From Sphingobacterium corticibacterium (GTDB lineage: Bacteria; Bacteroidota; Bacteroidia; Sphingobacteriales; Sphingobacteriaceae), in NCBI RefSeq assembly GCF_004208525.1, contig NZ_SGIT01000002.1, positions 620,001 through 684,000 of the forward strand: a DNA stretch of 64,000 nucleotides. Reading direction: 5' to 3'. The notes beneath the pieces were generated by a model. It ran no database searches and was not told the origin of the DNA. It worked only from the letters and a program-made list of their open reading frames with translations. Both the position numbers and the translations under genes were made by a program. The stretch's first letter is position 1. Every line of letters starts with the position of its first letter. Positions 1-9,849 of this stretch are shown piece after piece.

Positions 1-2
1 CC

Positions 3-890
3 TTAACCAGCTACCTGCAATCGCCACTACAGTTTTTCCTGAAGTACGTTGCCGAGATCAAGGAACCTCCCACCATTTCACAGGAGTTTGAAATGAATCG
101 GTTAGGCACGGTTATCCACAATGTGATGGAGACGATCTTGAAGCCCTACAAAGGATTGTCTGATTTTACACCTACGAAACAACTCGCATCTACCTTAGAT
201 CAGTTGGACAGCTTAGTAGTTCGCGAGATCGGCACACAATACCACAACGAATTATTAACGATCGACGACTTAAATAGCATGCAACGTATTATGCATAAAA
301 TCGCTTCCGCCTATGTCGCGGTCTATATTGAATACGACATTGCCCATTACAAAGCCTTTCGCATCATAGAACTGGAAAATGATGAGGATTACAGCATCGA
401 TTTCCCGATCCTTATCAACGGAAAAGAAGAAACCATCCGGCTGTTCGGTATCATTGACCGTGTAGATGAAGTCCTTACACACGAAAACCAAGTAAAAACC
501 CGCATAGTCGACTACAAAACTGGAGGCGACCAGGTAGAATTTAAGAGTCTGGAAAAGGTATTAGCCGCCAACACGGAAAACAAAGCGCTGGTACAAACCT
601 TATTCTACAGCTACGTATTTGAGCAGGTGACAGGACGGGCACAATTAGAACCGCACCTATACGTTGCACGGCGTATGCGGGAAGACGGAACATTGTTTTA
701 TAGCAAAGAGGTATTGGAAGCAGAAACCCTTGCACTTGCTAAAGAAGCCTTCATCCCTTTTCTACGCAGTACCTTGGAAGAGATTTTTAATCCCGATATC
801 CCGTTTAAGCATTCTCCCGAGAGTAAGGTCTACCCGTCAGACCCCTATACATTATTTTATCGAAATGCAGTGGAAGATGCAGAGGAGTGA
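3..890 (+). CDS. PD-(D/E)XK family nuclease, C-terminal part (5' end outside window)
   Basis: This is the last 295 residues of a nuclease of the PD-(D/E)XK superfamily, as found at the C-terminus of AddB/RecB-like recombination proteins. The frame is already open at the left edge (LTSYLQSPLQFFLKYV), a segment typical of the helix leading into this fold, so the first ATG inside the window (position 93) is not the real start. RLGTVIHNVME follows, then GIIDRVDEV and RIVDYKTGG, which supply the Asp and D-x-K residues of the metal-binding active site. It probably acts on DNA ends in recombinational repair together with a helicase subunit outside the window. Its TGA ends at 890 and the convergent neighbour's stop codon begins at 891, so the two genes abut with no spacer. 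The family call is firm; assignment to AddB specifically is inference. Confidence 0.85.
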   Translation, partial: LTSYLQSPLQFFLKYVAEIKEPPTISQEFEMNRLGTVIHNVMETILKPYKGLSDFTPTKQLASTLDQLDSLVVREIGTQYHNELLTIDDLNSMQRIMHKIASAYVAVYIEYDIAHYKAFRIIELENDEDYSIDFPILINGKEETIRLFGIIDRVDEVLTHENQVKTRIVDYKTGGDQVEFKSLEKVLAANTENKALVQTLFYSYVFEQVTGRAQLEPHLYVARRMREDGTLFYSKEVLEAETLALAKEAFIPFLRSTLEEIFNPDIPFKHSPESKVYPSDPYTLFYRNAVEDAEE

Positions 891-2969
891 TTACTCTACA
901 TTCTCCGCTTCTTTGCCAAACAGCCTTTCCAATAGACTTCTACGTCGGGCTTCGTCGCGTTCCATCTCTTTCATAATAGCCTCTTGTTCCGGATCAACCT
1001 CTCTGAAAGTGGTATCTATCAATCCTTTTGGTCTCGGCGGCCGTAATCCCGGTTCCAAAATAACACCGTAAAAACCATAGGCTTCCGGCACCAGTTCATC
1101 CTGCAGCTGCCCAAGCTTACTCATAATATAACCATACGTATTAAAATGCCGCTGTACCCAAGGTTTTAGATGTCCAGTATAGTCAAAAGAAGAAAGTCCA
1201 GTCTTCGGGCGAGGAATAATACTGGAGAGAAATAAACTCTCCCCGATGTTTAGCTGAGCAGGTGTTTTGCCAAAATAATAGGAAGATGCCTCCTGGATAC
1301 CATATACGTTTTTACCCCATTCAATCACATTTAAATATACCTCAAACATCCGGTCTTTGCTCACTTGTTCCGAGGTCTCCATGAGCCAAACCAACAAAAT
1401 CTCTTCAAATTTTCGCATCATGGTTTTGTTGCGGTTCAAAAAAACATTTTTCACCAACTGCATCGAGATGGTACTTGCTCCACGTTTGAACGCCCGTTCT
1501 TTCACATTCGTAGCGATAGATAGCTTAAACGCTTCTTCTTCAAATCCATTATGCTGATAGAAATAGGGATCTTCCGTATTCAGCACCGTTTTCTTCAAGA
1601 TAGAGGCCACTTGATCTAACGGCGTGAATGTTGGATTTGGAGGACCCACCACAATCTCCCGCATGAGGACGGTGTCTTCATATGCTTTATAGGTAAACGC
1701 CTGGTTTAATTGGCTGATATCCGCTTTTCCCCATTTGATGATTTTCAATTCCTTATCATCTATTTTGGAATGAAACACCAAACTATCCGGTTCCGCAAAA
1801 TTGATCGCAAAATCGAGATCATACGCTATTTTTCCTTCTACCTGGATGCCGTCCAATGTTTCAAACAACCCCTGCGGAATGGCGTCGAATAATTTTTGTG
1901 CTTCGAACTTACCAGTATGAACGGATAAACTCACTACTTTATCAGGTTTGGGAATAAATTTTACATAAGGTTGAAATTCAAATTCCTTCACCCGGATTTT
2001 ACTCGCTGGATCAATTTCTATGGCGGCTTTTCCGATATTCAGTTGTCCTTCTCCGATAGCTTCAGGAAGTACAATCTCATCCTCCGAAAGACGACGATGT
2101 TTCACATGCAGATTATCAAAAGACCATTTGCCGGCAAGTGTTAAAGAATCTGCCGTGATGCGTTTCACCTGTGCGAGATCAAACATTATTTTATCGAAAC
2201 TTACCCCTAGGCCAAATTTCCGACGTAGAAAAGGGAATTCGACATTTTCTTCCTCGGACGAAACTTCAACCCGTAGTTGCTGTTTATCAGGATTTACACG
2301 TCCACTCAAGTTCCACTGGGCATCATGGTCATTCAAAAAAAGGCTCGTTTCAAAATCGCCTCCGTCCATTACGGCTTCCGGCAACCGAATGCGTTGATGC
2401 ACACTATCATCTTGGTAGGAAAGCTGAAAATTCTCCAATTCCATATTGCGAGGGATCTTAAAGAAAATCTGCTTTATGATCCCATCAATCAACGCCGCAT
2501 AATTGCTTTCTACATCTTCTTCTACCCTAACCGTGGTATCTTTTGCTTGCTTTTGAAATAGAAAATCATAATTACTGATCGTATCGCGCTTTAAAAGAGT
2601 CACATCTGCATTTTGTAAAGCTAAATTTCCAATTTTCACATCACCAAATAGTAGCGGAAACAAACGCACCGACACGGCCATTCGCTCGATTTTTGCCAAA
2701 GTATCCCGCTGTTGCGGTATAACTTCGATGTCCCGGAAAGTAACAGTGGCCAGCCCCGTAAACGAATATTCCTGTACATTAAAATCGATATGATACCGAT
2801 CACGCAAGGTATTTTCTACTTTCACCATTGCCTCATCTAGCATTCGTGTACGAACCGACAGCGCTACTGTAAATCCTAATATCAACAGTAAAAGGAAAAT
2901 ACCGCCAGTTATTAGGATGATTTTCTTTTGTTTTCGTGTTAACGAAGGTAGCTTTTCGAATATCCTCAT
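891..2969 (-). CDS. Membrane-anchored GT51 peptidoglycan transglycosylase with AsmA-like region
   Basis: This 692-residue protein has a single N-terminal membrane segment (about residues 18-38), a long beta-rich region (about 45-440) and a GT51 glycosyltransferase domain (about 450-620). GT51 enzymes polymerise lipid II into glycan strands in the periplasm. The catalytic Glu lies in the NTEDPYFYQHNGF motif near residue 467; GASTISMQLVKN, KFEEILL and EVYLNVIEWG are further GT51 signatures. No penicillin-binding transpeptidase domain follows, so it is monofunctional. The middle region (for example FPLLFGDVKIGNLALQNADV) looks like AsmA/TamB-type repeats; a domain this long ahead of GT51 is unlike the short Escherichia coli MtgA. 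The start is the only ATG before the membrane segment. It is transcribed alone, convergent with the nuclease gene. The GT51 call is strong; the AsmA-like label rests on pattern only. Confidence 0.9.
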   Translation of the reverse strand: MRIFEKLPSLTRKQKKIILITGGIFLLLLILGFTVALSVRTRMLDEAMVKVENTLRDRYHIDFNVQEYSFTGLATVTFRDIEVIPQQRDTLAKIERMAVSVRLFPLLFGDVKIGNLALQNADVTLLKRDTISNYDFLFQKQAKDTTVRVEEDVESNYAALIDGIIKQIFFKIPRNMELENFQLSYQDDSVHQRIRLPEAVMDGGDFETSLFLNDHDAQWNLSGRVNPDKQQLRVEVSSEEENVEFPFLRRKFGLGVSFDKIMFDLAQVKRITADSLTLAGKWSFDNLHVKHRRLSEDEIVLPEAIGEGQLNIGKAAIEIDPASKIRVKEFEFQPYVKFIPKPDKVVSLSVHTGKFEAQKLFDAIPQGLFETLDGIQVEGKIAYDLDFAINFAEPDSLVFHSKIDDKELKIIKWGKADISQLNQAFTYKAYEDTVLMREIVVGPPNPTFTPLDQVASILKKTVLNTEDPYFYQHNGFEEEAFKLSIATNVKERAFKRGASTISMQLVKNVFLNRNKTMMRKFEEILLVWLMETSEQVSKDRMFEVYLNVIEWGKNVYGIQEASSYYFGKTPAQLNIGESLFLSSIIPRPKTGLSSFDYTGHLKPWVQRHFNTYGYIMSKLGQLQDELVPEAYGFYGVILEPGLRPPRPKGLIDTTFREVDPEQEAIMKEMERDEARRRSLLERLFGKEAENVE

Positions 2970-3016
2970 ACCAATCTATTTCGGTTTAAAAATAGAATAT
3001 TTTTCTGAAAGTATAT

Positions 3017-3047
3017 AACAAAAGAGGGCGGCCTTTATGCCACCCTC
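3017..3047 (-). terminator. Rho-independent terminator of PUL A
   Basis: An inverted repeat (GAGGG-x-GGC, 6-base loop, GCC-x-CCCTC) at 3024-3047 is followed on the minus strand by TTTTGTT. It lies about 30 bp after the stop of the GH16 gene, the last gene of the PUL A operon, and so should end that transcript before the transglycosylase gene. Confidence 0.75.
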
Positions 3048-3075
3048 ATCATCTAAATTTTTTCGTACAAGTTGC

Positions 3076-5124
3076 TTACGGATTCAACAAATCATATACT
3101 CGCACATAGTCTATCTGCAACTGCGCAGGGAAAGCTTCGTCATCTATCCCCTGCTGCCCTCCCCAATTACCACCGACAGCCAGATTCAACAGCCAGTGAA
3201 ACTTCTGGTCGAAAGGCCATACTTTATATCCTGTGCCTTCATTAGGAAAATTGAACAACTGCACATCATCCACAAAACCACGTATGTATGCCGGCGTCCA
3301 ATCTACCCGAAAGGTATGAAACTCCGTCGTTGCATTTTCAATTTTCTTAAAAGCAGTTTTTTGTGTTCCGATAACATGATTGTAATCTTCCGTATGCACA
3401 CTGATGTGTACAACATCCTGATCATACCCTACATGCTCCAGAATATCTATTTCGCCTGATGCCGGCCAGTCCCCATACGTCCAGTCGGTAGGCAACATCC
3501 AAGCAGCGGGCCAGGTTCCGCGGCCCTGTGGTACTTTGGCTTTGACCTCAAATCGACCGTATAAAAAATCGCCCTTCCCTTTGCTTATCAAGCGTGTAGA
3601 GGTATATTCGCTACCTTCGTATGCTTCTTTACGGGCGGTAATGGTTAACAGGCCGTCCGCTACCTTTACATTTTCGGAACGCGCTTCGGTATAATACTGC
3701 AATTCATTGTTGCCCCAACCACTTCCTCCGATATCATAGCTCCATTTTTCCGTATTGGGAAGCCCTTCATAATCAAACTCGTCTGCCCATACAGGATGCT
3801 CCGTAAAACGATATGCTTGTGAAGCAAATGTATCAACAGCTGATGTAACATAAAAAGGGATATTCGCCGTTGCCACATTGTTGTGTCCGTCCGTCACATA
3901 AACAAACAGACGATAGGCTCCTACTTGATCCGGAGCTGTCAACCGTGCTCGCATACCATCTTCTGCTGTCACTAAGCCTGACAGGGCCGCCGGACGTTCC
4001 TCCCGGTCCCCGCCTTCTTTCAAATCTGTGCTTTCTTCCAAAAGCTCCCAACGTACTGCCAGCTTATCGTCATCCGGATCAGATACAGAAGCGGAGATGG
4101 CATAGCTTTTTCCAGGCTCAACGACAGGAAAATCTGACGCCCGCTTACCATCTAATGTCAATGCCTCCAAATGGGGAGCCCTATTTGCTGGCCAACCTCC
4201 CGACCAGAGATACTGCATCACATCCACTACTTCGTTTTCCTCTCCGTCTTCCGTAAAAAGCCCATACCAAGTGGGCGTTCGTTCCTGTTTTTGTCCCCAA
4301 AGAAAGACATAAGAACCCAAACAAGATTTGTCATTTGCGATGGAAGCCTGATAACGCTGTTTGTATACCATCGCTTTTTCTCTGCTTGTTTCCTCTATCG
4401 GTGCCCCCCAGGGTGTCGAAACAACTTCCCAATGTCCGGTAGGACCCCATTCCGTAACGATATATGCTTTGTTCCATCCAGCATCTTTGATCTGTTGGGG
4501 TACAGAAGCAAGACCGCCGTATACCTGCACAGCAATCAAATCCAGTGCTGGGCATCGTTCTTTAATGTAATCGATTTCCTTTTTGTTCACACCGGCTAAC
4601 ATGGTTGTCACCAAGTGGTTTCCATCCACTTGATGAATCATGTTAGCAATATCGTTGACTGCATCCCACACTTTCGGATTGGTATAATGCAAATTCAGTT
4701 CATTGCCAATACCCCAAGCCAGAAGTGCCGGATGGTCCTTATACTTCAAGATGACCTCACGCGTTGCTTCCAATTGTTTTGCCACGGCTTCACCATTATT
4801 ATAATCAAACCCGTGACGTTCCGTTTGTATGGAAAGTCCTAATGTAACAGTCAGCCCTAAATCATATGCCTCATCCAGAATTCGACCCGCATCGTGAGGG
4901 CTCCAAGTCCGTATAGAGTTTCCACCGTAAGCCTTTAAACGTTTCAGATACTGACTCCCACCCGCACCCTTTATAAAGTAAGGCTTTCCTCCTCTCATTA
5001 ACGTATAATCGCCCTTTTGTTGTACAATCGTCGTCTTGATGGGCTTATTTTTCTTTGCGGAGACGAGCGGAATTCCCAGAAAAAAAGGTAGCGCCACATA
5101 TAATAACATTCTGAATAGCATCAT
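3076..5124 (-). CDS. Two-domain secreted glycosidase: TIM-barrel glycosidase fused to GH16 laminarinase-type domain
   Basis: This is a 682-residue exported enzyme with a signal peptide (about 1-24). Residues about 35-315 form a retaining TIM-barrel glycosidase of the GH2/GH5/GH72-like clan, with acid/base Glu in WGIGNELN (about 140) and nucleophile Glu in VTEWGPTG (about 224). A linker with an Ig/PKD-like segment (NAISASVSDPDDD-type, about 320-430) follows. Residues about 445-682 are a GH16 domain with the laminarinase-type signature GEIDILEHVG near 558-564. The GH16 half should cut beta-1,3- or mixed-linked glucan; the N-terminal half may process or transglycosylate the products. It is the last gene of the regulator-SusC-SusD operon, 22 bp after SusD, which supports a surface or periplasmic glucanase role. 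The GH16 identity is strong; the exact family of the first domain is not resolved. Confidence 0.88.
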   Translation of the reverse strand: MMLFRMLLYVALPFFLGIPLVSAKKNKPIKTTIVQQKGDYTLMRGGKPYFIKGAGGSQYLKRLKAYGGNSIRTWSPHDAGRILDEAYDLGLTVTLGLSIQTERHGFDYNNGEAVAKQLEATREVILKYKDHPALLAWGIGNELNLHYTNPKVWDAVNDIANMIHQVDGNHLVTTMLAGVNKKEIDYIKERCPALDLIAVQVYGGLASVPQQIKDAGWNKAYIVTEWGPTGHWEVVSTPWGAPIEETSREKAMVYKQRYQASIANDKSCLGSYVFLWGQKQERTPTWYGLFTEDGEENEVVDVMQYLWSGGWPANRAPHLEALTLDGKRASDFPVVEPGKSYAISASVSDPDDDKLAVRWELLEESTDLKEGGDREERPAALSGLVTAEDGMRARLTAPDQVGAYRLFVYVTDGHNNVATANIPFYVTSAVDTFASQAYRFTEHPVWADEFDYEGLPNTEKWSYDIGGSGWGNNELQYYTEARSENVKVADGLLTITARKEAYEGSEYTSTRLISKGKGDFLYGRFEVKAKVPQGRGTWPAAWMLPTDWTYGDWPASGEIDILEHVGYDQDVVHISVHTEDYNHVIGTQKTAFKKIENATTEFHTFRVDWTPAYIRGFVDDVQLFNFPNEGTGYKVWPFDQKFHWLLNLAVGGNWGGQQGIDDEAFPAQLQIDYVRVYDLLNP

Positions 5125-5146
5125 GGAGTATTTAGATTTAAACGTT

Positions 5147-6697
5147 TTATCTTAAATTGGGATTAGCATCTATCTGTGTTTGCGGAATAGGGATAAATTC
5201 GCTCTTACCGGGCACAAATCTAGCTCCAAACACCTCCGTAGCTTTACCGGTACGCACCAAATCATTGAAGCGCTCTCCCCACCATTCACAAGCAAATTCA
5301 GCACGTCTTTCATCGATGATCTGATCTAAGGTCACATTGGAAATCGGTTCTAATTCAGCACGCTCACGAACCAATCGGAAAGGTTCATCACCATTCTGCC
5401 CCTTCCGTACCTTTGCTTCAGCATTCAGCAACAGTGCATCCGCATATCGCAGGATACGTACGTTATTATTCGCACCATATTCCATGCGGCCCGGTGTCAT
5501 ATCCGACTTCGGTAAATACGCCTTCCCGTTGAAATATTTGACACCAAACTCATTGCCATACACCTGATCTCCGCTGGGTGTCGTGGCAAAAGTAGTCGGA
5601 TTTCCATCCTCACCGCAATATTGAATCGTAGCCTTCAACCGTTCGGCATCACCTCGCGCGGTCAGGAAGTCGACTATATTCTGTGAAGGTGGTACCCAAC
5701 CTGCTCCCGATATCGGACTTCCCTTCTGGTCCCCCGGAGGGCCCTGCCATCTAAAAAATGTTCCCCAGTCTATCCCCGGACGTACAATGTCACCCGTCCC
5801 AAGACCAAAGTCAGAATATTGTAGCTCAAACAAAGATTCATCAGCTAATTTACCCTTGATCTTAAACAACTCGTATAAATCCGGGTAGAGCGAAAATTTA
5901 TTACTGCTGATAATCTCATTGGTCGCCTCGAGTACATCATCCCAATAGGGGCTACTATTATCATTCCCGGCAAGATCCGCTGCCGCCTTCGCTTTAAGCA
6001 GCAAAGCAGAATAACGTGTAACGGCCCCAATGTGTTTTGATTGGTTCGGACGGGCATCTTCCAGATCCGGTACACAAGCATTCATTTCATCCAAGATAAA
6101 TTGCCGCACAGCATCCTTAGTGCTTTTGTTAATAGTAGCCAAACTGCCGATATCCTCGCTGTCGATCAGAATAGGCACATCCCCAAAAAGTCGGGAAGCC
6201 ATCAGATGGGCATAGGCTCTCAAAAAACGGACCTCGGCTTTGTATTGTCTATTGAGAGCCAAATCCGCTGCATTTCCCTCCGGAATATGTTCAGCGAACT
6301 GATCTAGCTCAACAAGCGCATTGTTCGCGGCAATAGCCAGTCCATAATAGCTGTTCCAAGACTGGTTTAGTCCCCAATAAGATTGTACGGTCACATCACT
6401 CTGGAAATTTTTAATCGCCATCAGTTCGGGGTTATCATTGGGAGTAGGCGCTCCCTGCTGATAGTCATCATCCCGGACGCAACGGATAGAAAGATCTATC
6501 CAGTGAACGAGATTATCATCTGCTGCCGAACGGTACACACCAGATACCGGGGCATACATCTGCGCCGTATTTGTATAGTCGATTTCTTCTGAACGTTGTT
6601 GGTTCTCCAGGGGTTTATCCAGAAATTTGCTGCAACCTGCTAAAGAAAAGCTACTTGTAATACATGCCCCCAACAAAATATATTGTACTGTGTTCAT
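5147..6697 (-). CDS. SusD-like surface glycan-binding lipoprotein (PUL A)
   Basis: This is a 516-residue SusD/RagB family lipoprotein with the lipobox SLAGC near residue 22, followed by SKFLDKP, the usual mature N-terminus of this family. It has the SusD architecture: an N-terminal helical TPR-like region (for example VRFLRAYAHLMASRLFGDVPI) and a C-terminal RagB part with ERRAEFACEWWGERFNDLVRTG. SusD proteins cap the SusC channel and bind the oligosaccharide at the cell surface. It follows SusC by 19 bp and precedes the GH16 fusion enzyme, so its ligand is probably a beta-1,3-glucan. The substrate is inferred from the neighbouring enzyme only. Confidence 0.92.
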   Translation of the reverse strand: MNTVQYILLGACITSSFSLAGCSKFLDKPLENQQRSEEIDYTNTAQMYAPVSGVYRSAADDNLVHWIDLSIRCVRDDDYQQGAPTPNDNPELMAIKNFQSDVTVQSYWGLNQSWNSYYGLAIAANNALVELDQFAEHIPEGNAADLALNRQYKAEVRFLRAYAHLMASRLFGDVPILIDSEDIGSLATINKSTKDAVRQFILDEMNACVPDLEDARPNQSKHIGAVTRYSALLLKAKAAADLAGNDNSSPYWDDVLEATNEIISSNKFSLYPDLYELFKIKGKLADESLFELQYSDFGLGTGDIVRPGIDWGTFFRWQGPPGDQKGSPISGAGWVPPSQNIVDFLTARGDAERLKATIQYCGEDGNPTTFATTPSGDQVYGNEFGVKYFNGKAYLPKSDMTPGRMEYGANNNVRILRYADALLLNAEAKVRKGQNGDEPFRLVRERAELEPISNVTLDQIIDERRAEFACEWWGERFNDLVRTGKATEVFGARFVPGKSEFIPIPQTQIDANPNLR

Positions 6698-6716
6698 ATT
6701 TTTAATCCTTTATAAG

Positions 6717-9700
6717 TTAGAAAGATAGCCTTAGACCTAAACTGTATGAAGATGCAATTGGATAAACATTCGCATCAAATCCCATTTCTGCCACTTCGGG
6801 TGTAAAACCGTTGTATTTGGTGAAGATAAATGGTCTATCTGCCGTTAGAAATATCCGTGCAGGTATACCTTTTGCCAAATCCACATTATATCCTAGTTGA
6901 ATATTCTGTATACGCAGATATGCTCCACTTTCCACAAAGAAAGAGCTCGCCTGCAAATTCCACGGTGCTACCGAACCTGCTGCCGAAGGAGAAGAATTGC
7001 TTGTTCCCTCACCCGTCCACAAATCCTTGATAAAGGCAGCATCCGCATTCATCTGGCTATATTTCCGGCGCATAGCCCGATTCAGATTATGAATCTTATT
7101 ACCAGCTACGCCTTGAAATGCGATACTGAAATCGAACTTTTTATAATCCAATGCGATATTGAAGCCATATGTCAGTTTAGGCAAGTAGTTTCCCAAGTTG
7201 ACGCGGTCTTCTTCGTCCAGCTCACCATTTTGATTTTGGTCCTTGTATTTCAGATAACCCGGGAGGATAGGATTGTCCGGATTTTGCGTGTTGTATGTAC
7301 TTGCTATCGGATCAGCCTCAATCTGTGCCTGGTTTTGATAGACACCCTCTACCTCATAACCATAGTAGAAATTAATCGGCTGGTCGAGTTCAATCCGAGA
7401 AGGAAATTCCGCCGACCACTCTGGATAACCATTCAGGATACTTTCAAGCCCCCCAAGGTTATTCACTCGATTTTTCAGCGTAGTGAGGTTTCCACCTATA
7501 GCATAGCCGAAGTCATCTTTTCGATCTTTCCATTGCAGGCCGATCTCCCATCCACTATTGGTTACACTACCCCAGTTGCCATATACACGATCCCAGGAGA
7601 ACGGAATCGGACGGTCGAAGGCCAGATCGTTCGTTTTCCGGTGATAATAATCCACCGTTCCACTCAGGCGGTTATTCAACAAGGCGAAATCCAGACCTCC
7701 ATCCCACTCTTCCACCACTTCCCAACGCACATGCGTAAAGAATTTGCTGATGCGGTATCCCGGAATACGGCTACCGTTTGTGGTGCCTATACTCCCGAAT
7801 ATCCCCGAATAGTTATTTCCCGAAAAGACGGTTGCATAGCCGGCATTGGGCTGGATACCATCATTCCCCAATTTACCCCAGCTTCCGCGGATTTTAAGTT
7901 GATTGAACAGCGTTTGGCTTTCCATAAATTTCTCCCGGCTCAATACCCAGCCTAAGCCCAAAGAAGGGAAATAACCCCATTTCGTCTGATACTTGGAGCT
8001 TCCGTCGGCGCGGAAAGTAGCGGTTAGTAAGTACTTATTATCATAGTCATAGGTACCCCGCGTAAAGTATGAGATTCCGGCATTCCGAAAACCACCCTCA
8101 CCATAGCCCGTTGCCGAGGCCGTTCCCTGCGCACCCACACCGATATACCAGAATTCTTCCGATTCCGGCACATCATTAGCCTGTACCCAAGTCTCCCGCC
8201 AACGATCCTCCCTTGTCGATTGTCCCAAAAGCACAGACCAATGGTGTTTTTCTTTTCCGTCCTTATAGGTCAGCAAGTTGTCGAAGATATAGTTTGTACT
8301 ACGCTGCTGGGCAGAACGCAGAAAAGAATTGTTGTTACGCTGGTCGTTGTCGATATAATATACCGGCTGATAGTTGATGTTATGTGTAGAGTGATAACGT
8401 TGGCTCCATTGGGTGCGAAACGTCAGCTTATCTTTCCACAGCTGAATCTCCGCATACGCACTTGGCAATATCTGGAATCCCTTCGTCTGGTTGTTGTTAT
8501 AATATGCTGTAGCGACGGGATTTGCAAACCAGAAGCTGGAAGGCATACCAATAACCGTACTGGATCCAAATTTTTCCGGTTGAGCCAGTTCTAACGATGG
8601 ATCATAAACCGGATAGAGTGGTGAAGCAAAATAAGCCTGGCGAAAAGCCGCATTATTCGCCGAATAATTACGGAAATTATTGAAGTGTGCGGTGAAACCG
8701 AGTTTCAGCCAATCGGTGACATGCGCCTCTGTTTGCATCCGAATATTATACTTACGATGATCATTTCTAGCATCCATAATCCCGTCCTGATCAAGGTAAT
8801 TTACACCGAAGGTGTAGGTAATTTTATCTGCACCGCCCTGTATATCAAGATTATGATTAGTCAATAATGCTTTTGAACGCAACAATTCTTTATACCAGTC
8901 GGTATCCATGGCCGGATTTTCGGCTGTTCCACCAAATTTGCTGACCGAATTATTCACAAACGCTTCATTTCCGGTCGCCATGGCATAAGCAGCAAATTCC
9001 TGTGCATTCGCCATCTTCAGCACATTCGTTGGCGACTGGAAACCGACGTAACCATTGTAGGTTATCCGCGGTTTCATATTCAGCGTTCCCTTCTTGGTGG
9101 TTACCAAAATCACACCGTTCGCTGCTCGCACACCATAGATAGCCGCTCCGGAAGCATCTTTTAATACAGACATCTCGGCAATATCATTGGGATTCAGGAA
9201 GTCGATATTATCCATAAACATCCCGTCCACCACATAAAGTGGACTTTCGTTGTTGAACGACCCTACACCTCTTATCCGAACAGTGGGTGATGTCCCGGGA
9301 GCGCCAGAGCTGACCACCTGCACTCCTGTTACGGAGCCTTGCAACGCCTCCATGGGATTAGTTACCGTACGTTTACCCATTTCCTCCATATCTACCGTAG
9401 CGATTGGCGCTGTGAGATCACCTTTCCGTTGCGTGCCGTATCCCACCACGACGACTTCTTCCAGCTCGTCCGAACCTTCCTGCAATCGAACATCATAAAC
9501 ACCACTCTGTGTCACCACAATCTGGGAAGAGAGCATCCCCAATTGGGAGAATACTAAAGTGGCTCTATTCCCGGCTACCTCCAAGGCATACTGTCCAGAT
9601 TGATCTGTACTGGTAGCCGTATTACTCCCTTGAACAGCTACCGTGACACCCGCTAACGGTTCTTGATTAACGGCAGACGTGACCCGTCCCCGTACTTGCA

Positions 9701-9776
9701 TTGTCTGTGCCGTAAGTTCCATAACAGAAAAGCACATACACAGCAACATACATGCATGTAAAATTCTAATCCTCAT
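6717..9776 (-). CDS. SusC/RagA TonB-dependent oligosaccharide importer (PUL A)
   Basis: This 1019-residue outer-membrane receptor has a signal peptide (about 1-23, ending LTAQ), a carboxypeptidase-regulatory-like domain (about 27-110; GRVTSAVNQEPLAGVTVAVQG), the SusC signature EEVVVVGYGTQRKGDL, a plug domain (VDGMFMDNIDFLNPNDIAEM, SVLKDASGAAIYGVRAANGV) and a TonB beta-barrel ending in LGLRLSF. It has no STN signalling domain, which agrees with control by the adjacent one-component regulator and not by an anti-sigma factor. It is the first structural gene of PUL A, followed 19 bp later by its SusD partner. It should import oligosaccharides released by the GH16 enzyme, using energy from TonB-ExbBD. 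Confidence 0.95.
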   Translation of the reverse strand: MRIRILHACMLLCMCFSVMELTAQTMQVRGRVTSAVNQEPLAGVTVAVQGSNTATSTDQSGQYALEVAGNRATLVFSQLGMLSSQIVVTQSGVYDVRLQEGSDELEEVVVVGYGTQRKGDLTAPIATVDMEEMGKRTVTNPMEALQGSVTGVQVVSSGAPGTSPTVRIRGVGSFNNESPLYVVDGMFMDNIDFLNPNDIAEMSVLKDASGAAIYGVRAANGVILVTTKKGTLNMKPRITYNGYVGFQSPTNVLKMANAQEFAAYAMATGNEAFVNNSVSKFGGTAENPAMDTDWYKELLRSKALLTNHNLDIQGGADKITYTFGVNYLDQDGIMDARNDHRKYNIRMQTEAHVTDWLKLGFTAHFNNFRNYSANNAAFRQAYFASPLYPVYDPSLELAQPEKFGSSTVIGMPSSFWFANPVATAYYNNNQTKGFQILPSAYAEIQLWKDKLTFRTQWSQRYHSTHNINYQPVYYIDNDQRNNNSFLRSAQQRSTNYIFDNLLTYKDGKEKHHWSVLLGQSTREDRWRETWVQANDVPESEEFWYIGVGAQGTASATGYGEGGFRNAGISYFTRGTYDYDNKYLLTATFRADGSSKYQTKWGYFPSLGLGWVLSREKFMESQTLFNQLKIRGSWGKLGNDGIQPNAGYATVFSGNNYSGIFGSIGTTNGSRIPGYRISKFFTHVRWEVVEEWDGGLDFALLNNRLSGTVDYYHRKTNDLAFDRPIPFSWDRVYGNWGSVTNSGWEIGLQWKDRKDDFGYAIGGNLTTLKNRVNNLGGLESILNGYPEWSAEFPSRIELDQPINFYYGYEVEGVYQNQAQIEADPIASTYNTQNPDNPILPGYLKYKDQNQNGELDEEDRVNLGNYLPKLTYGFNIALDYKKFDFSIAFQGVAGNKIHNLNRAMRRKYSQMNADAAFIKDLWTGEGTSNSSPSAAGSVAPWNLQASSFFVESGAYLRIQNIQLGYNVDLAKGIPARIFLTADRPFIFTKYNGFTPEVAEMGFDANVYPIASSYSLGLRLSF

Positions 9777-9849
9777 AAGTTGAATTGTTTAACATGGTTT
9801 ATAAAATTTAGTTTCGCTGTTGTTCTCCCTAGTGCGGAGAACTATAATC

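Noticed and set aside
6897-7955. 352-codon open frame on the plus strand inside the PUL A susC gene
   Set aside because: It is antisense to a gene with unmistakable SusC motifs and encodes no recognisable domain; it is a shadow frame.
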